Shown one piece after another: positions 24,230 to 38,400 of a stretch of 64,000 bases of DNA. The notes beneath the pieces are model-generated. The model was not told the DNA's origin, did no database searches, and saw only the letters and a program-made list of their open reading frames with translations. Position 1 is the stretch's first letter; every line of letters starts with the position of its first letter. The translations under genes were made by a program, and so were the position numbers. Source of the DNA: Pachyseris speciosa (lineage: Eukaryota; Cnidaria; Anthozoa; Scleractinia; Pachyseridae); contig JAEMWC010000097.1 of assembly GCA_016490735.1 (NCBI GenBank), forward strand, positions 665,001-729,000, written 5' to 3'.

Positions 24230-24905
24230 TTAGGTTATCATTGCCGTAAGCAACAGTGATCACTTTTAGACATGACAGAATTTTCTGTCTTTAACCTCCT
24301 GTAAGCAACCGACTTGTCACATAACCCTATCACTCCACGGGCGCAAATTGTTAGCTGCCACATTTTCACTCTGTTGATCAGCACCACAGATGTAAATGTC
24401 GCAAACTGGATGTGAAACAGACTTACAACACACACGTACGATCAACACTGAAATGAACAAGTTCTTTGATTGAATTAATTATCTTGAAAATATGTGCTTA
24501 ACTTTATCAATTAAATTTGGGGGCTAAAAAGACCTTACATTTTTCATAAATAGTAATTGCATTTACTTTCTAAAGCCGACGATAATGCAACAGCATAATC
24601 CTACAGGAAATCAAAACAATTCGTAAATTGGTTGCAAAAGGAAGTCTTTAAAGCAAATGATCAGTGGGATCTCTTTTTGGTCCAAGTCACATCCAAGGCT
24701 CCTGAGGTCTCATTTCAGCAAAATTATTGATGCCTTGCTGTCTTCAGCAATCAGAGTACAGATTAAAACTGTGCTATTACCTCATGCTTTTGATTCAAAG
24801 TGTAGTCCCACTGTGGCCTGAACTCTCATAAGCGACCACCTCCTGTAAGCAACCACCAATAACTGCCATTTTGAGTGGTCGCTTACAGGAGGTTCAACTA
24901 CTGTA
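24230..24905. repeat. CCTCCTGTAAGCAACC repeat pair
   Basis: The word ACCTCCTGTAAGCAACC occurs at about 24294 and 24838, and its reverse complement GGTCGCTTACAGGAGGTT at about 24877. 24815-24900 is a short palindrome. Small interspersed repeats upstream of the partial caspase; no coding signal. Confidence 0.45.
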
Positions 24906-25670
24906 TATCAGGTTTTGCATTGTGGCAATCATAAATCATTGCACTGGTTTCAATATCAAACAGTACACTGTTTGAGTTTTAGGCCTCTAGCTGTTATGTT
25001 TATGTGACTTATAAAATATGGTTGTGAATCAAAAGTCTTGAAAATCCTTGCAATTGCAAAAACAAAGCCCAATAACCTGTCTACATGAGTAAGAGTTTAT
25101 AATGATATCACTGTTAAGAATGCTCTAGGGTAACAACATGGTAGTTACATTAAACCCTTGGACAACTTCTCCCACTGCAAACAATATTAGCATGACAGTG
25201 GGAGTTCGCAGTTGATAAAACAAACTACAATGAAATCAAGAGTTTCTAGAACTCCACTGTAATTTTTTTCTTACAACTGAGGGGCAGGAGCTGACTTTAA
25301 ACTACTTTAATGACTGCTGCAGAAAATAATGAAAACATTTTAATGACTAAAATAAGACTTAGTACAAAAAACTCTTGCACTCTTAGGTATTAATATTATA
25401 ATAAATAAATTGCTACAAATGTTACAAATATTACTAACTTGTTCTTGAAAACAAGTACAAAAATAAAACAAAACAAAATAAAACTACAAATTGCAAAATG
25501 GAATAGAAGTGGCTTATGCCATTAAACAAACATTCCACATCAATAGAAAATTAATGTAATCATACTTATGAATACTGAATGTGTTTAACTTTTGGTCAAA
25601 AAATTTGTGTAAAACATTACAACAAGATTCATAACATTTGTTTGAAAAACACAACATTCAAACTGACTAT

Positions 25671-26405
25671 ACCAGTTATCTCAAACCTCTTGTTATCTTG
25701 AAAGATGAAAGTACTTTATTTTCCTGTCGATATTATCAGGGATTCTCACTTTCTTCCGTGAAGGAATTGTGTAGGTCAATACTACTGGCCTTTTCAAAGT
25801 TGGGCAGTAAACTGAGGCGAGTTTCAAATTTTAAGCAATCAATAAATTGAGACCATCACATAAAAGAAAACGTTGCGATGAGTCATCTGATGGTTTTAGG
25901 TTAAACAGAGATCAAGTTATGGAATTAAAACATACTTCAAAATCATTACAAATGTCTCTAATTTTGAAGCTGCATCCCCCAAAAACATAATTATAAACTC
26001 TTCAAAATATTTTCAGTTTTGTACAACTGTGAAATCCCTTCATGCATCTACAATAGATTGGAAATAACTGATGTGAAAATCACTTTGTTTGCCCATTTTT
26101 ACAAAATATCACAGAAATCTTAACAAAATTTAAAAGTTTATATGGTCTTGGGGGATGCAGCCTCAAAATTAGAGATGTTTGTATGGATTTTGAACTGTGT
26201 TTTAAATCCATAGCTTGGTCTCTGTTCAACCTAAAACCATCAAAACGTGGTCGGATGACCCATCTCAACGTTATCTTTCATGTGATGGTCGCAATTTAAC
26301 GATTGGTTAAAATTTGAAACTCACCCCAGTTCTCTACAGAACTCCGAAATGGTCTATGGCATGCCAATTAACTTCTGTTTCTCGACAGTGTTTGAGATAA
26401 CTGGT
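25671..26405. repeat. 735-bp imperfect palindrome (foldback repeat)
   Basis: The left half from ACCAGTTATCTCAAAC is mirrored by GTTTGAGATAACTGGT at the right end. Internal landmarks (TGATGGTTTTAGGTTAAACAGAG / CTCTGTTCAACCTAAAACCATC; TGCATCCCCCAAAA / TTGGGGGATGCAGC) pair across a centre near 26035. No target duplication could be fixed. Confidence 0.7.
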
Positions 26406-28075
26406 CTCTACTAAAAACATTGATTTGATCAGCTATTCCTCACTTATATTAAAAATTTTCTCCATTTAACCCTTTAATTCCCATAACAATATATTTCTAT
26501 TTTATATAATTAGTCAAAGAAAATCTGGCTATCTCAAGATCAAAATGTATTGACTTGAACAAAATACTCTTATCAAGATAAAAAGCAAAAACTTAACAAC
26601 AGTTTTAATTAAAATGACTGATGCTTTGCTCATTATAATGTAATTGTCTGCTGAAAATAAAAATAAAAAAACACAATTGAGGGTACTTCTACTTTTCCAA
26701 TGCAAATAAAGCTTACTTAAGGCCTATAAATAAGACTTACTCTAATATTCAATTTCAGGGACCAACAGTCTGGAATTCCTTTAAGAAAAATGTCAATCTC
26801 TCTTAGGAAATTTAAAGAAAATCTAAAATAAGAATTTCTACGTATTAAATGTTCCATTTTCTGATTTTTCATATTTGTCTAAAGCAACAGTAGTGCATTT
26901 GCTTTATGAGATTTATTTTCTGCTTTAATGTGCAGTTTGTGTGTGTGTGTGTTTTCCGATCCTGGTATTGTTAGTAATTTATTTCATGTAATTTGCTTTC
27001 CCAATTTTTTTTTGTTTTCTTGTTATTCTAGGAAGCCAATTAATCCCATTTTCTCTATTTAATTTCTTGTATGTAACATTCATCCTTGTGTCTGTAAGGG
27101 TAAATAAGGTTGTTCTTGTCGTTACTTATAAAAGAAATACTATCATGTAAAACAACATAAAAGATGGTGCCTTTATGAAAGAAATAAATATCAACAAAAA
27201 TTTAACAACATGTGTTTGAGAATATCTTATATCTTCTAAAGGTCTGATTATACAAATCAGGCCAGTCTGAAAATGTTACCACTATGCTTGGAATTAGCTT
27301 TTTACCAAGGGTGCATGCCCCAAGGTAACTGTAGCCTGACAGTTTTTTTTATATGTGAGCATTAAATGTGCCTTGCCACATTGCTTTTTGCATTGCTCTT
27401 CTAGGAACATTAAATAAATTATTTGTATTTTGCTTTGGGAAACTGCACAACAGGCTTTGTTTACTTAAATTGACTGAAAATTATTTGAAGGCATGTGGAT
27501 AGAATATTTGAGATCTGAAAGATCTGTAGTTTCACATGGCAGAAAAGATGCAACGAGAATATGAGAAAGAACAAAATGATAGCGGCAAGCCAAACAAGAG
27601 CAAGATAATGAAGTCTCTTTCACTTGCATTATCATTTGATGACAGTGATGCAAAATTAAAGGGATGTAGCAAGAATATCCTAAATTGCTGTTCTGGCATG
27701 TTTGTTGTTAAAACTGTCTTTTTGCATCCTACAAGTTAACAATGTCAAAAAGAACAATGGCCATTACAATGATAACAGCAATGATAAAAATACTGTAACA
27801 GTAATGATAATGACAACTGCTACAATTAATATTAATAACAATAATAATAATAAATATTACCTTGTTTAGGCTTAATATTTAATAACACAATTTAAGTGGC
27901 TGGCTAAAGAAAACACCAGTTTTCTTAAGCCAGCCCGTGTTAATTTTGAAAAGCCGGCATTAATTTTGAAACCTTGGCAAAAAAGTAATGGTGTGTAATG
28001 GCACTTCTACTTGTAAAATACAGTACAGAGTACCAAATGCAACACAACATAATATAAATTCTGCCTGTTGCACAA
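26406..28075. other. Region between the two caspase cassettes
   Basis: Very AT-rich, with short TG and AAT runs (26935-26950, 27838-27858). No CARD, start exon or RNA gene was found on the minus strand, which matters for the missing 5' end of the partial caspase. Confidence 0.5.
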
Positions 28076-29992
28076 TCAAGACATTTTGCATTTTGAATCA
28101 TCCTCATCTTGCATGTCTCGGTTCTGTTCCATGATATTTTGTGGAAAGAAATACAGATCCTTTGTCAGCATGGACACAGTACTGGATACCTGCCTCTTGT
28201 TACGAGCAACTGGATGCCTTGACTTGAATTGCGATAGCAAGGCATTTACTCTGGTTAGCATTTGTAGGATATCCATATAATAGGCATTCTCTGTAAACAC
28301 CTTTGTTATAGACTGGACAAACCATGATCCATCAACATTATTTCTCCAGGAGTAGTAGCCAGGCACAGTGGAATAAGCGTAGATGAAGTCAGCCTCCACT
28401 GGGACAGACACCTTTGTATCCAACAGGTCAGGTGCATCAGGGACATCAATTCCATCCATGAATTCCTGACCTTTTAAAAATGAAAACATGGTGAGTTAAT
28501 CCACACACCCTCACACATGTGAAGAAGTTGACTTGGATGTTTAAATGGAAATTAATGGCCACTAACTTTTGCTATCCACTTTGGAATTTATTTTTCCTAC
28601 TGGATTTACAGCGGTGATTATATTGCCGTGAACACCTAAAATATGTCTGGAATGTTAATTGTGTTGTAACCAATCACAGGCGAGATCTTCAAACCACAGA
28701 AACCACAGGCAATGAACGGTTTCCTATCTGTCACGGAACAAATTCTTTTCGTTTTGTTTAACATGTTTAAGGATACAAGCTGTCTTATTAGGAATTTAAA
28801 ACACCACTGCTCCCCAAGATCAGTGCTGAGGACCGCATTCAGCACATCATTCCATTTTAGAAAGAAAAATTTTGAAGCCAACGCGACACGACGACGACCG
28901 GCTTTCCATGTAACGACATATTACATGAAGACAATAAAAAATGAACAATCGTGTATTCTTAGAAAAATAAATTTTCAGGTATGCATTCAACAATATAAAG
29001 CTGTTGGGTTGTAACATGCGAGTTTACGGACATTTACGGAGATTCTTTTTGTAAGAAGAACTGCGATCGGAGATAATCATGTTTTTTTTCTTTTGCGCGC
29101 AAAATGTGCTAATAATCGCATCCAAAGGGGACTTAAAATCTTCTTGGCTAAATCCCGTCATAACAAGTTTCCTACAGCATGTAATCCCCCTGATATCAAA
29201 TGCATAAATGCCTTCAGAGAAAAAGCAAAATTATATTTTGGAAGGAATACCGAAAATTGGGCTGTTTACTTTGCGTGATGTGTCAATCATTCCATAGATG
29301 TTGAATTTTGTCGGTGGTTTTCCAGTTTGCGATCTTGCGATCAAGGAACTTCTGCCGGCACAGTAGTTCGAAGGTTCAATCGTTAGCGCACATAAATCCA
29401 ATCCCCTTGTTCTACAAAAAAATATTAGCGAGGATTATGTTATCAGAAACGAAAACATCGACAAGAACAACTCTCGAATTTCAACTTTATTATTAGCTAC
29501 CAAAAAAAAAGAATAATAAATTACCAAAATAGTAAATCTCCCTGACCTAACAAAAAAGTGTTAACGCTTGCTGCAATAGCCGCGAAGCGATGGGAATCAG
29601 AAAATTCTAGCGGCTTACCTTGCAACATTGTAACTTGCGATCAGGCGTAACTACCAATTTCGATCGTTACAAAAAGTTTGAAAATTCGCACGCCAAACCG
29701 TTGCATGCGTCGGCCCGGCACTTCGGCTTTGTAATTTATTTCAAAATCATTCAAACCTGTATTCTTCGCTATTATAGCACACACTGTAAACAAATAGGAA
29801 GGAAAAGCAATTGTTTACTTGTAAAGAGACTGAATGTTAAAACAAAACGAAAATAATTTGTTCCGTGACAGATAGGAAACCGTTCGTTGCCTGTGGTTTC
29901 TGTGGTGTGAAGATCTCGCCTGTGATTGGTTACAACACAATAAACATTCCAGACATATTTTAGGTGTTCACGCCAATATAATCACCGCTGTA

Positions 29993-30041
<49 letters not shown>

Positions 30042-32408
30042 GAAAAAAGAGGCAGAGAAATTCAGAAGAGAATTTGAGGTACCAAATCTCGATAGGGCAG
30101 CAAATGAACGAGTTACCAGGGATGTAGATAATAGCTGGGAGCCGGGAAAATTACCCGGCTGTGAGCGTGATTTTTCCGGCTGTAAAGGCGAGCAGCCACC
30201 TCAAAAAGGACTTACTCTCTCTGTGTCCTCAATGTTTCCAGAGGAATTTCAGCACTTTTTTATCTACTTACACCTTTGTTTCTCTTTTACTTCAACTGAT
30301 ATGAACGTTAACACTCCATTTTGTTGAGTTCGAACGATCGCATTGAGTATCCGTTTGCAGGCTCTACCTGTTGTGTCAGCGGTATTATTTTATACTTCAT
30401 GTATTCAAAATAATGAATGCCAAATCGTGAATTCCTGGTGGAACAGATCAAGACTTGACAAAATTTGCTTGATATGTCAGGGAAGAGGGCAAAGAAAAGT
30501 AATTCCAAGGTCCCTGGAATAAGGAAATTTTTTAAACTGGCCAAAAGTAACACAACAAGTTCTAGAGAACCAGCCGAGACTGTTGAAAAAACCTCCATCA
30601 GTCACACGACAGAATCGAGACAAAACATCAAGAGCACATGCATGAGCACTTCTACCTCTGCTCCTGAACAATCTTCACGTCCACATCAAGAGCCAGAGCA
30701 GACTACAGTGTCACCTACTATCACAGATGTGCAAAGTAAAGAAGACATTGTTGCCGCCTTCAATAACTGCTCATTGTTGCACAACTATTTGTGTAAATTA
30801 AGTGATTGTTGCTCTATCTCGCCGAAGAAGACGCTGCAAGCAGGAAAGGGGAAATTCTCCCACGGCTGGTTAACTACCAAAGATGTTAGTTTTGATAAAA
30901 CCTCTTGGTTGTGGTGGCTGGTTTATGAAGAAAACAAAGGGATGTTCTGCCTGCTCTGTCGTAAGCACAATCTTAAAGGCAGTCACAGCAAGTCCAATGT
31001 CTGGAATGTAACACCATCTATACGACTACGCTGTGAAGCAGTACAAGATCATTTTTCAACGAGCCAACACAAAGAAGCCATAAAGCTTGAAATGTTGCAA
31101 CTGATTTCAACATTTAAAAAACAAGTGAACAAAAAGAATGAGGTGAACGAGAGAGCATGTTAGAGAAGACCTTTACTGCTATTTATTGGTTAACCAAGGA
31201 AGAAATTCCAAATCAGAAGTTGATTTCCCTCAGTTTATTAAAGCTTTATTGTGGAAAATCTGCTTTTCTGTGTTCACTGGGAAAAGTTCCAAATGGGATC
31301 AATTTTGCACCCAAAATGAAGGAAAACGTGTTACTGAGAGTCTAGATTTCCAAATTTTACGGGGGAGCATGCCCCTGGACCCCCCCTAGGTGTATCGTGC
31401 CAAAGGCATGATAAAATGAGCCTCCAGCTCATCATACCCGCCTATGATGTCCACATTTCCACCTGTTAAAATATGTATCTACATCCCTGGTTACTAAGTT
31501 TGCTAGGAGAGTAAAACAGAAGGTAAAGCAACAGGCCCAAGATATAGAAGTGAAGCAGTGGAAGAAAAGAACTTCACGGAAGATACCCCAAAAGAATAAG
31601 GGAAGCAGATGTTGACGATTATAAAACCAACCAACGGCTCAGAAGTGCAGGACTGAAGGCTGAGACAGAGGGACTGATAATTGCAGCCCAGGACCAGAGC
31701 CTTCCTACCAAGTCTTATTTTGCAAGGATTGTGAAGGACGGCACCAGTCCACTGTGCAGGATATGCCACAAGCATGAAGAAACAGTAGACCACATCATAT
31801 CTGGCTGTCCTGCACTTGCAAAAACTGACTATCTAGTGAGGCACAATAAGGCAGCTACATATATCCATTGGAAAGCGTGCCAGCATCACAGTATTGAAGT
31901 CCCAGAGAGGTGGTATGAACACAAGCCCGAGACAGTTACCGAAAATGAAGAAGTCACAATTCTCTGGGATATGCAGATACATACGGATAGGGAACTCTCA
32001 GCGAACAAGCCCAATATAGTGATCAAGGACCATGCCAACCGGTGTTGCAAACTTATAGATGTATCAGTACCGTCCGACTGTAACACCTCAACGAAAGTCA
32101 TTGAAAAGCTTTCAAAATACAAAGATCTTGAGATTGAAACCACGAGAATGTGGGGAATGAGGACAGAGACTGTGCCGGTTATTGTTGGTGCGCTGGGACT
32201 TATTAGAGAGGGAATGGACCAGAATTTAGGAAAGATCCCCGGAACCAGCTACGTTAACAAGCTGCAAAAGATCATCCTCCTAGGAACGGCGCACATACTG
32301 AGAAGGTTTCTGTCCATCAAATAAAACCCCTCCCTGGTACCTCAGGACCAAGGATTGGCCCCGGTTCTAGGAGACTGTAGGAAACAATTCATAGCTGCAC
32401 TGAAAATG

Positions 32409-32464
<56 letters not shown>

Positions 32465-35400
32465 TAATAATAAATAATAATAATATGTGAGCGAAAAGGA
32501 AGGTATTGACTTGGGATAGAACTTGGCAGTGGATTGCATAAGGAGATTTGAAAGGATGTACTGAGGCGGCCGCCCTGATATGTAGTGCACAGGAACAAGC
32601 TTTGAAATTATGTGAGATTTCATATTGGTCACACAACAGAATCCCCTTTGTGTAGAATGTGCAGAAGTAAGGGAGAAACAGTGGCCCATGTGCTTAGTGA
32701 GTGTGGTAAGCTGGCACAGACAGAATATAAAGGAAGGCACGATAACATGGCACGGTATATTTATTGGCAACTTTGTGGTAAATGCGAATTGGAAAGAGCT
32801 AATAGCTGGTATGAACAGAAGCCTGAGGGAGTGGTGGAAAGTGAAAATTTCAAAATACTGTGGGATTTCACAGTCCAGTATGATCGGAAAATTGAGGCAA
32901 GAAGACCAGACATTGTCTTTATTACTAAGAAGGAGAGAGAGGTTGTCATAATTGCAGTTGCCATCCCAGGTGATGACAGGGTGAAAAAAAAAAGGAACTT
33001 GAGAAGTTAGAGAAATACCAACTATTGAAAGATGAAATTGCAAAAGTCTGGCGTATGCGCAAAGTCATTGTAGTTGTTATTGGGACCCTTGGAGCCATAT
33101 CAGTCAACTTTAAGGAGTACATGAAGTGAATCGGCGTGAACGTGAGGTTGGGAGTGATCCAGAAAACAGCATTGCTGGGGACAGCAAAGATACTAGTTAA
33201 GGAAAGTACTGTCCCTGTAAGAAGAAGGAAAAGAGAGACCTGGGACCTGTGGTGACTTGTTGTAACCTGCTCCCAAGGACTTAACCAGGTCGAATATCCT
33301 GCCTGAGTCTATAAGTTGTCGTTGTCATCGTCATCGCCGCCGTTGCCGTCATTATCTTTATCTAAGTCTCAAATCTTTCTAGCTGAGCACAGATGCTCTA
33401 CTAAATATTGGGGAGACTAAATCAAATCAACACTAAATGAAATAGAATCAAATCAAATCAAATGTTGGTTTTGGGGGGAAAGGGGGAAACCACAGTACCC
33501 GGAGAAAAACCTGTCGGAGCAGAGTAGAGAACCAACAAACTCAGCCCACTTATGACACCAAGTCTGGGAATCTAACCACTGCACCAACCCTGCTCCCCTA
33601 ATAGCTGAAAAATGAAAACTAAAAACTATAAATTTTAAGAAGCCTTCACTCAAAGCTGCACAGTGCTCGAACTGGATCAGATAATCATACCTTCAAAAAC
33701 AAATAAATAATCACATGCAGAAAACCCTTATCAACCAACATTAACTACATTGTTTCCTTGTTTCAAGAAATTTACTTTAGCCTCAAGGTGAATCCTACAT
33801 TCTAAGGTCTGTTTTAAACAGTACACTGCTCAACAATCACAACATGGCAGGCCAACAAGGCATGTTCACCTTGTTTATTTTTCCCAATGCTACAGTCTAT
33901 TTTGTCAGTTTCTTTTCATATACTGTAGATGGGAGTTAATATTTTGATTTCTTGTGTTTATGCCTCTAAGGCATTTCAAGTACCCAACAGGGTTTACAAG
34001 CACAATTTCCAAGAGGCAAGTAATATACATAGCATTGAATACATAGTATCCCTTCACACAGAAGCTGGTGAAGCCTTGCTATAAAGAATAAATTTGAAGC
34101 TGATTGTCGCAATGTTGCTTTCATTATTCATTTCAGTGATCTGCTCATAAAATTTATTAATAATGCATAGTAATCCTACAGTATTTTCAATGGATTATTG
34201 AATGGTTTCATGCATCAGGCATGTGAGAAGGATCTCCATTATTGTGCATTATGTCATCCCAAAAGTCACCCGAGAGGTGACATGATTAAGACAACTAGGC
34301 TGAGAAAAACTGGTTAGCAGAGGAAACAAGAAAATTAAAAACAAACACACAAAAACACAAAGATATGGTAGGTGATGAAAGTCAGGATATCTGTCAAATG
34401 TTCTGGCATGTATGCATCATGCAATCCATAATCCAATGAAACTTCAGCTATGGGACCAAACTTGGGTGTACACTGATTTGCTTTCCTCATTTACAGATCA
34501 CCTTTTTGAAATAAAACATTTTTAATGCACTGTACATACCTTGGCAAGCCTGGAAAAAGAAGATTTTTGGTTTTCCAGCCAGCGTCGTGGTCTTTGTAAA
34601 CCTGGAGGTTATGTCCCTGATGGAAATTGTGCCATCCGTTCCATAAACCACGCCCTCCTCACCATGCGTCAGAATAGCAAAGATAAAGGCATTGTAGATG
34701 GAATGATTAAAACCTGCCTTCTCTACTGCTATACGCCTTATTTCAGCTTTGGTTAGGTTGTCATACACCTCCACCTTAAACTGCAATTTCTTGAAGAGTT
34801 TCTTCAGTGCTTCACGATCAATATCTGTGCCTTCCCGCGGTGACATATGCTGCCCTGATGACTCAAGGAAGTTCTTGTTGTTGATGATGACTGCAATACC
34901 CCTTGGGGAACTATTCATTCTGTACACTGTTGCTGTGTCAAATGTTCTTGGTACAGAGCTCAAACTATAGCTCCCACGTTTGAATGGGTGGTCAACTGCA
35001 TCATCTTCCTCTAAAATAAAGTAGAATCACACCTTGATTTTACTCAAATGTAAGATAAGTAGGTCAAATATTATAATATGGGATAAATGGTAATTTGTTA
35101 GTTTAAAAAGTACTTTGTTCAGAAAATAGGGCACTTTGTCAAATGGGTGCAAGGCTATTAGAGATAGTTAAGTTGTTTATAGTAGGGTTAACTAAGACTT
35201 TCAACTACCAGCAGTTCAAATTAAGCCGAAAATAAATAAAGTTATAAACTTAAACCAAAACAAAATAAAAATAATGCCATCAAAGACAAAGCAGGCAGGA
35301 GAGAAATTCAATTTATTTGTTATTCAAATAAAATTGATGCTTTGATTCAACTTCACTAAAAAAATCTATTTTGATAGCATGACTTTGTCAAAGTCACATA

Positions 35401-38400
35401 AGGGCCTGGTCAAAAGAAGGATAAAGCTGATCTAGGAGATTTCAAAGCTTATCAGATTATTTAAGTGCCATGCACTTATTATGAGTACCTTGATGGTTAT
35501 TAAAATTCACTCCTAGATAAGCTTTAATCAGCTTTCAGACTAACAGGCCCAAGAAGCGGCACACATTGGTCCCAGCAAGCTCCATCAATTGTAAGTTAGC
35601 AATTCCAGGTTACTCTGTACCTACGGATGTGTACAGACAAAATAATCTTAGACGACGCACTACATCTCTTTCAACTTGTTGTTAGGACACTTCTTTAAAA
35701 AGCAAACAAGTACTTATTGCCTCTAAGAAGCTACAATGTAAAACTTTCAAAATATCTCCTTCTCTTCACAATAATTTGCTGAAGCTCATAAAATAATCTA
35801 CGGGGGTAATGATGTTTCTGGCAGCAATACTAGCTGGAAAACAGTGATGCCCCTAACTTTCCTACGATCTCAAATGTTATATTAATTTTTTAATTTCAAG
35901 GACTTTTAATTCATACATCTTTGACCAGATAAAGATATTTCAACTTGTTCAAAAAAGCCACATTTTGTGGTGTGTTGACAAGTTGTCACTGTGTTAGACA
36001 CCAGCCACATAATAATCCACTCAAAAAGACTTCTAACAACATACAAATGTATTTAAAGCTACCCTGAACTGCTGAAAACTAAAATGACCCTTTGGCAAAA
36101 TATTTAGCATTTAATTTACAACATAAATCTACATACTGAAAATAAAGTAATAGACTTACCTCAAGTATAAAGTATCTTGGAATAGACAGGTTTGAAGTGC
36201 AAGGATGAAAACACAAAAAAGCATTGTATAAGGGTTGTCTTTGCTAGCGGCTCGAAAGTCAGATCACATGTCCCTGAAGATCACGTGCTGACCGTGCTTA
36301 AAAGAGATTTTGTTTGGTTCAGATAATAATTACTCAAGACTGTGACCTGTGGCACCTGAATTTGTGATACAGGTACAAAAATACTACAAAAACGCACTTT
36401 TGGGCAACAACGAAATTTATGTCACTATCAAGCCTGGTTTTCAAGACACCCCCCACAAAGCAAAGTTTTAGCATGCATTTTTGTCAAAGGAAATTATCCA
36501 AAGTACGGTCTGTCGGCAATGTACAGGTTTAGTCAATCGAGATTATTAAATTTTCAATAAACAGAATATCCTCGCAATCAAAATGGGAACATTTCCTTTC
36601 ACTAAAATATCTTTTGTATTTCATTCTGATACACAATTTTATTAAGGAATTTTGTCTTCATATCTGCCACAATTTTTCCAAACTTTTGCTAAACTGTTTG
36701 CCTTTTTTGAATCCTTAAATTCTTTACTGTTTTGGTTGCAAAGACACTCAGACAGCACAACCACTTCCATAAATTTCTCATAACTAATGCATTGCAACAA
36801 CCAGATACATTATTTTGTAACTGAGCCTTGTTTCTCAGAAACATGGTTATGAATGTGGCATATTATGGGGTGAGTTTCCATCAGAGATTGTAAATGATTG
36901 CAGAAGATAGAACGTGGTTCAGACTATCTTCTCACAAGCGATCGCAAAAGTGTGATTCCACATGATCGCCAACCATCGCAGAAGTGTTAGTGATCACATG
37001 GAGTGATCACATGGAAATCAGGTTTAAACAATACAGGTGCATGATGCAAGACAGAATCTTGTGTGACAAATGCACCGGCAAATAACAATTGTTTCATGAA
37101 GCTTGATAAATATAAAAATATATGTCAAAAGCTTCTTGTCTGTTGAGTTACATTCAGTAATTCAATAAAAAAGCTCGTAACATGTGAATATTGCAGCTAA
37201 ATAACCTGTATGGTTAAAATTGCAGACTTCTTTCATTAGCCCAACACGATAGGGCTTACTCTGGAGATGTTTTGGACATAAAATGCCATGAAATACATCT
37301 TTTAACATTCAGTTTCCAAAACCTTTTTGAGGAAGAATGCCCCTGGAATCTGGACTGTCTTCTTTTCAGAAACCCCTTTCTTCTTCAAAGATGTAAGCAA
37401 AACCTTGCATGTTAGGTACTGAAAGCTGTTTGCTGGCCAGAAGGTCTATAATACTATAATAATTTTTTTGTGAGAACTAGAAGCTGGCCCTTCAAGAAGC
37501 CTGTACCATATTAAAATGTTTGCTCAGGGAAAGGCACTTTCGTTTGACATCTTCAAATGAACAGATAAAATTAATTAATAAACAAATACACATATATACA
37601 AATAAATTAAAGTAAAAATAAAACAAAACAAAACAAATACTAAGGTATCTATAAGCTAATTTAAATTAACTAGACACTTTTTGTCCTAAAATTAAGCTCT
37701 GCTGCAAGTGATGGTAGTACAGTAAATAGAAGGGCTTAGTGGAAAAAGGTGTGAATGACAATCAGACCTTGAAATTGAAATTACTTTTAAATAATCTGGC
37801 TTTTAGTAAGAGACTAAATGTGACCTCTCACACGAAAACGTACACTAACGGCTATCCGTTCCAACGGCGTTTTGCCGTGCACTTGCCGTTCAATAAAATT
37901 TGTACCTGTTTGCACGGCTTGTGTTATCCGGTCAAAAAACATTGCAGCCGTTTGCACGGCTTGTCTTATCCGTTCAAAAAAATTACAGCCATGTGCACGG
38001 TTGTGTTATACGTTCGAAAAAAAAAAAAAAAGCTTCAGCCTGTTATTAAACCATTCAGAAAGTAATAATTTTTTATAGTTCGACCGTTTGCACGGCTAGG
38101 GTTATCTGTTCAGAAAAATTCTCACCCGCTGTTCATCAGTTCAGAAAAGACAGTCGCATAAACAAGTCCGGTTACCCGTTAAAACATACTCTTCGAATTT
38201 TCGTGCTTACTGTTTGTTTTTTCCTTCATGACTTCCGAAAAATGAAGCAATGCAATCTTTCAGAACGCTAAACAAACGTGTATGTTTACTAAACACAAAC
38301 TTCAGACAAAGTCGGTCGACTTCGACTTTGTGCGATTGTCATTGTGCAATTTTCACCGGTTACTCGTTCAAAGCAAATAAAAGATTATACAACCTTTTGA

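Larger units (their letters stand above)
30041..32406 (+). pseudogene. 5'-truncated non-LTR retrotransposon 3' end, copy 1 (R2/R4/Dong-like zinc knuckle and endonuclease region)
   Basis: C-terminal part of a retrotransposon polyprotein. From 30050 (AEKFRREFEVPNLDRAANER) the frame runs to a hAT-like insertion (30117-31489) and resumes after it (KFARRVKQKVKQQAQD); a frameshift lies near 31605. From 31731 an open frame holds the CCHC motif CRICHKHEETVDHIISGC (C-x2-C-x7-H-x4-C), then WYEHKPETV, NKPNIVIKD and CCKLIDVSVP. The last two match the place of a restriction-like endonuclease, but its PD is PN here. The C-terminus is LQKIILLGTAHILRRF with stop at 32324. The (AAT)n runs at 29993 and 32407 flank it. 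Confidence 0.75.

Noticed and set aside
32342..33043. 233-codon minus-strand ORF with a poly-isoleucine run
   Set aside because: It is the antisense reading of the (AAT)n microsatellite and the retrotransposon copy.
22174..35010. A single caspase gene with two catalytic domains in one protein
   Set aside because: The p10 exon at 28076 ends in a stop codon, so the two cassettes cannot be translated in one chain.
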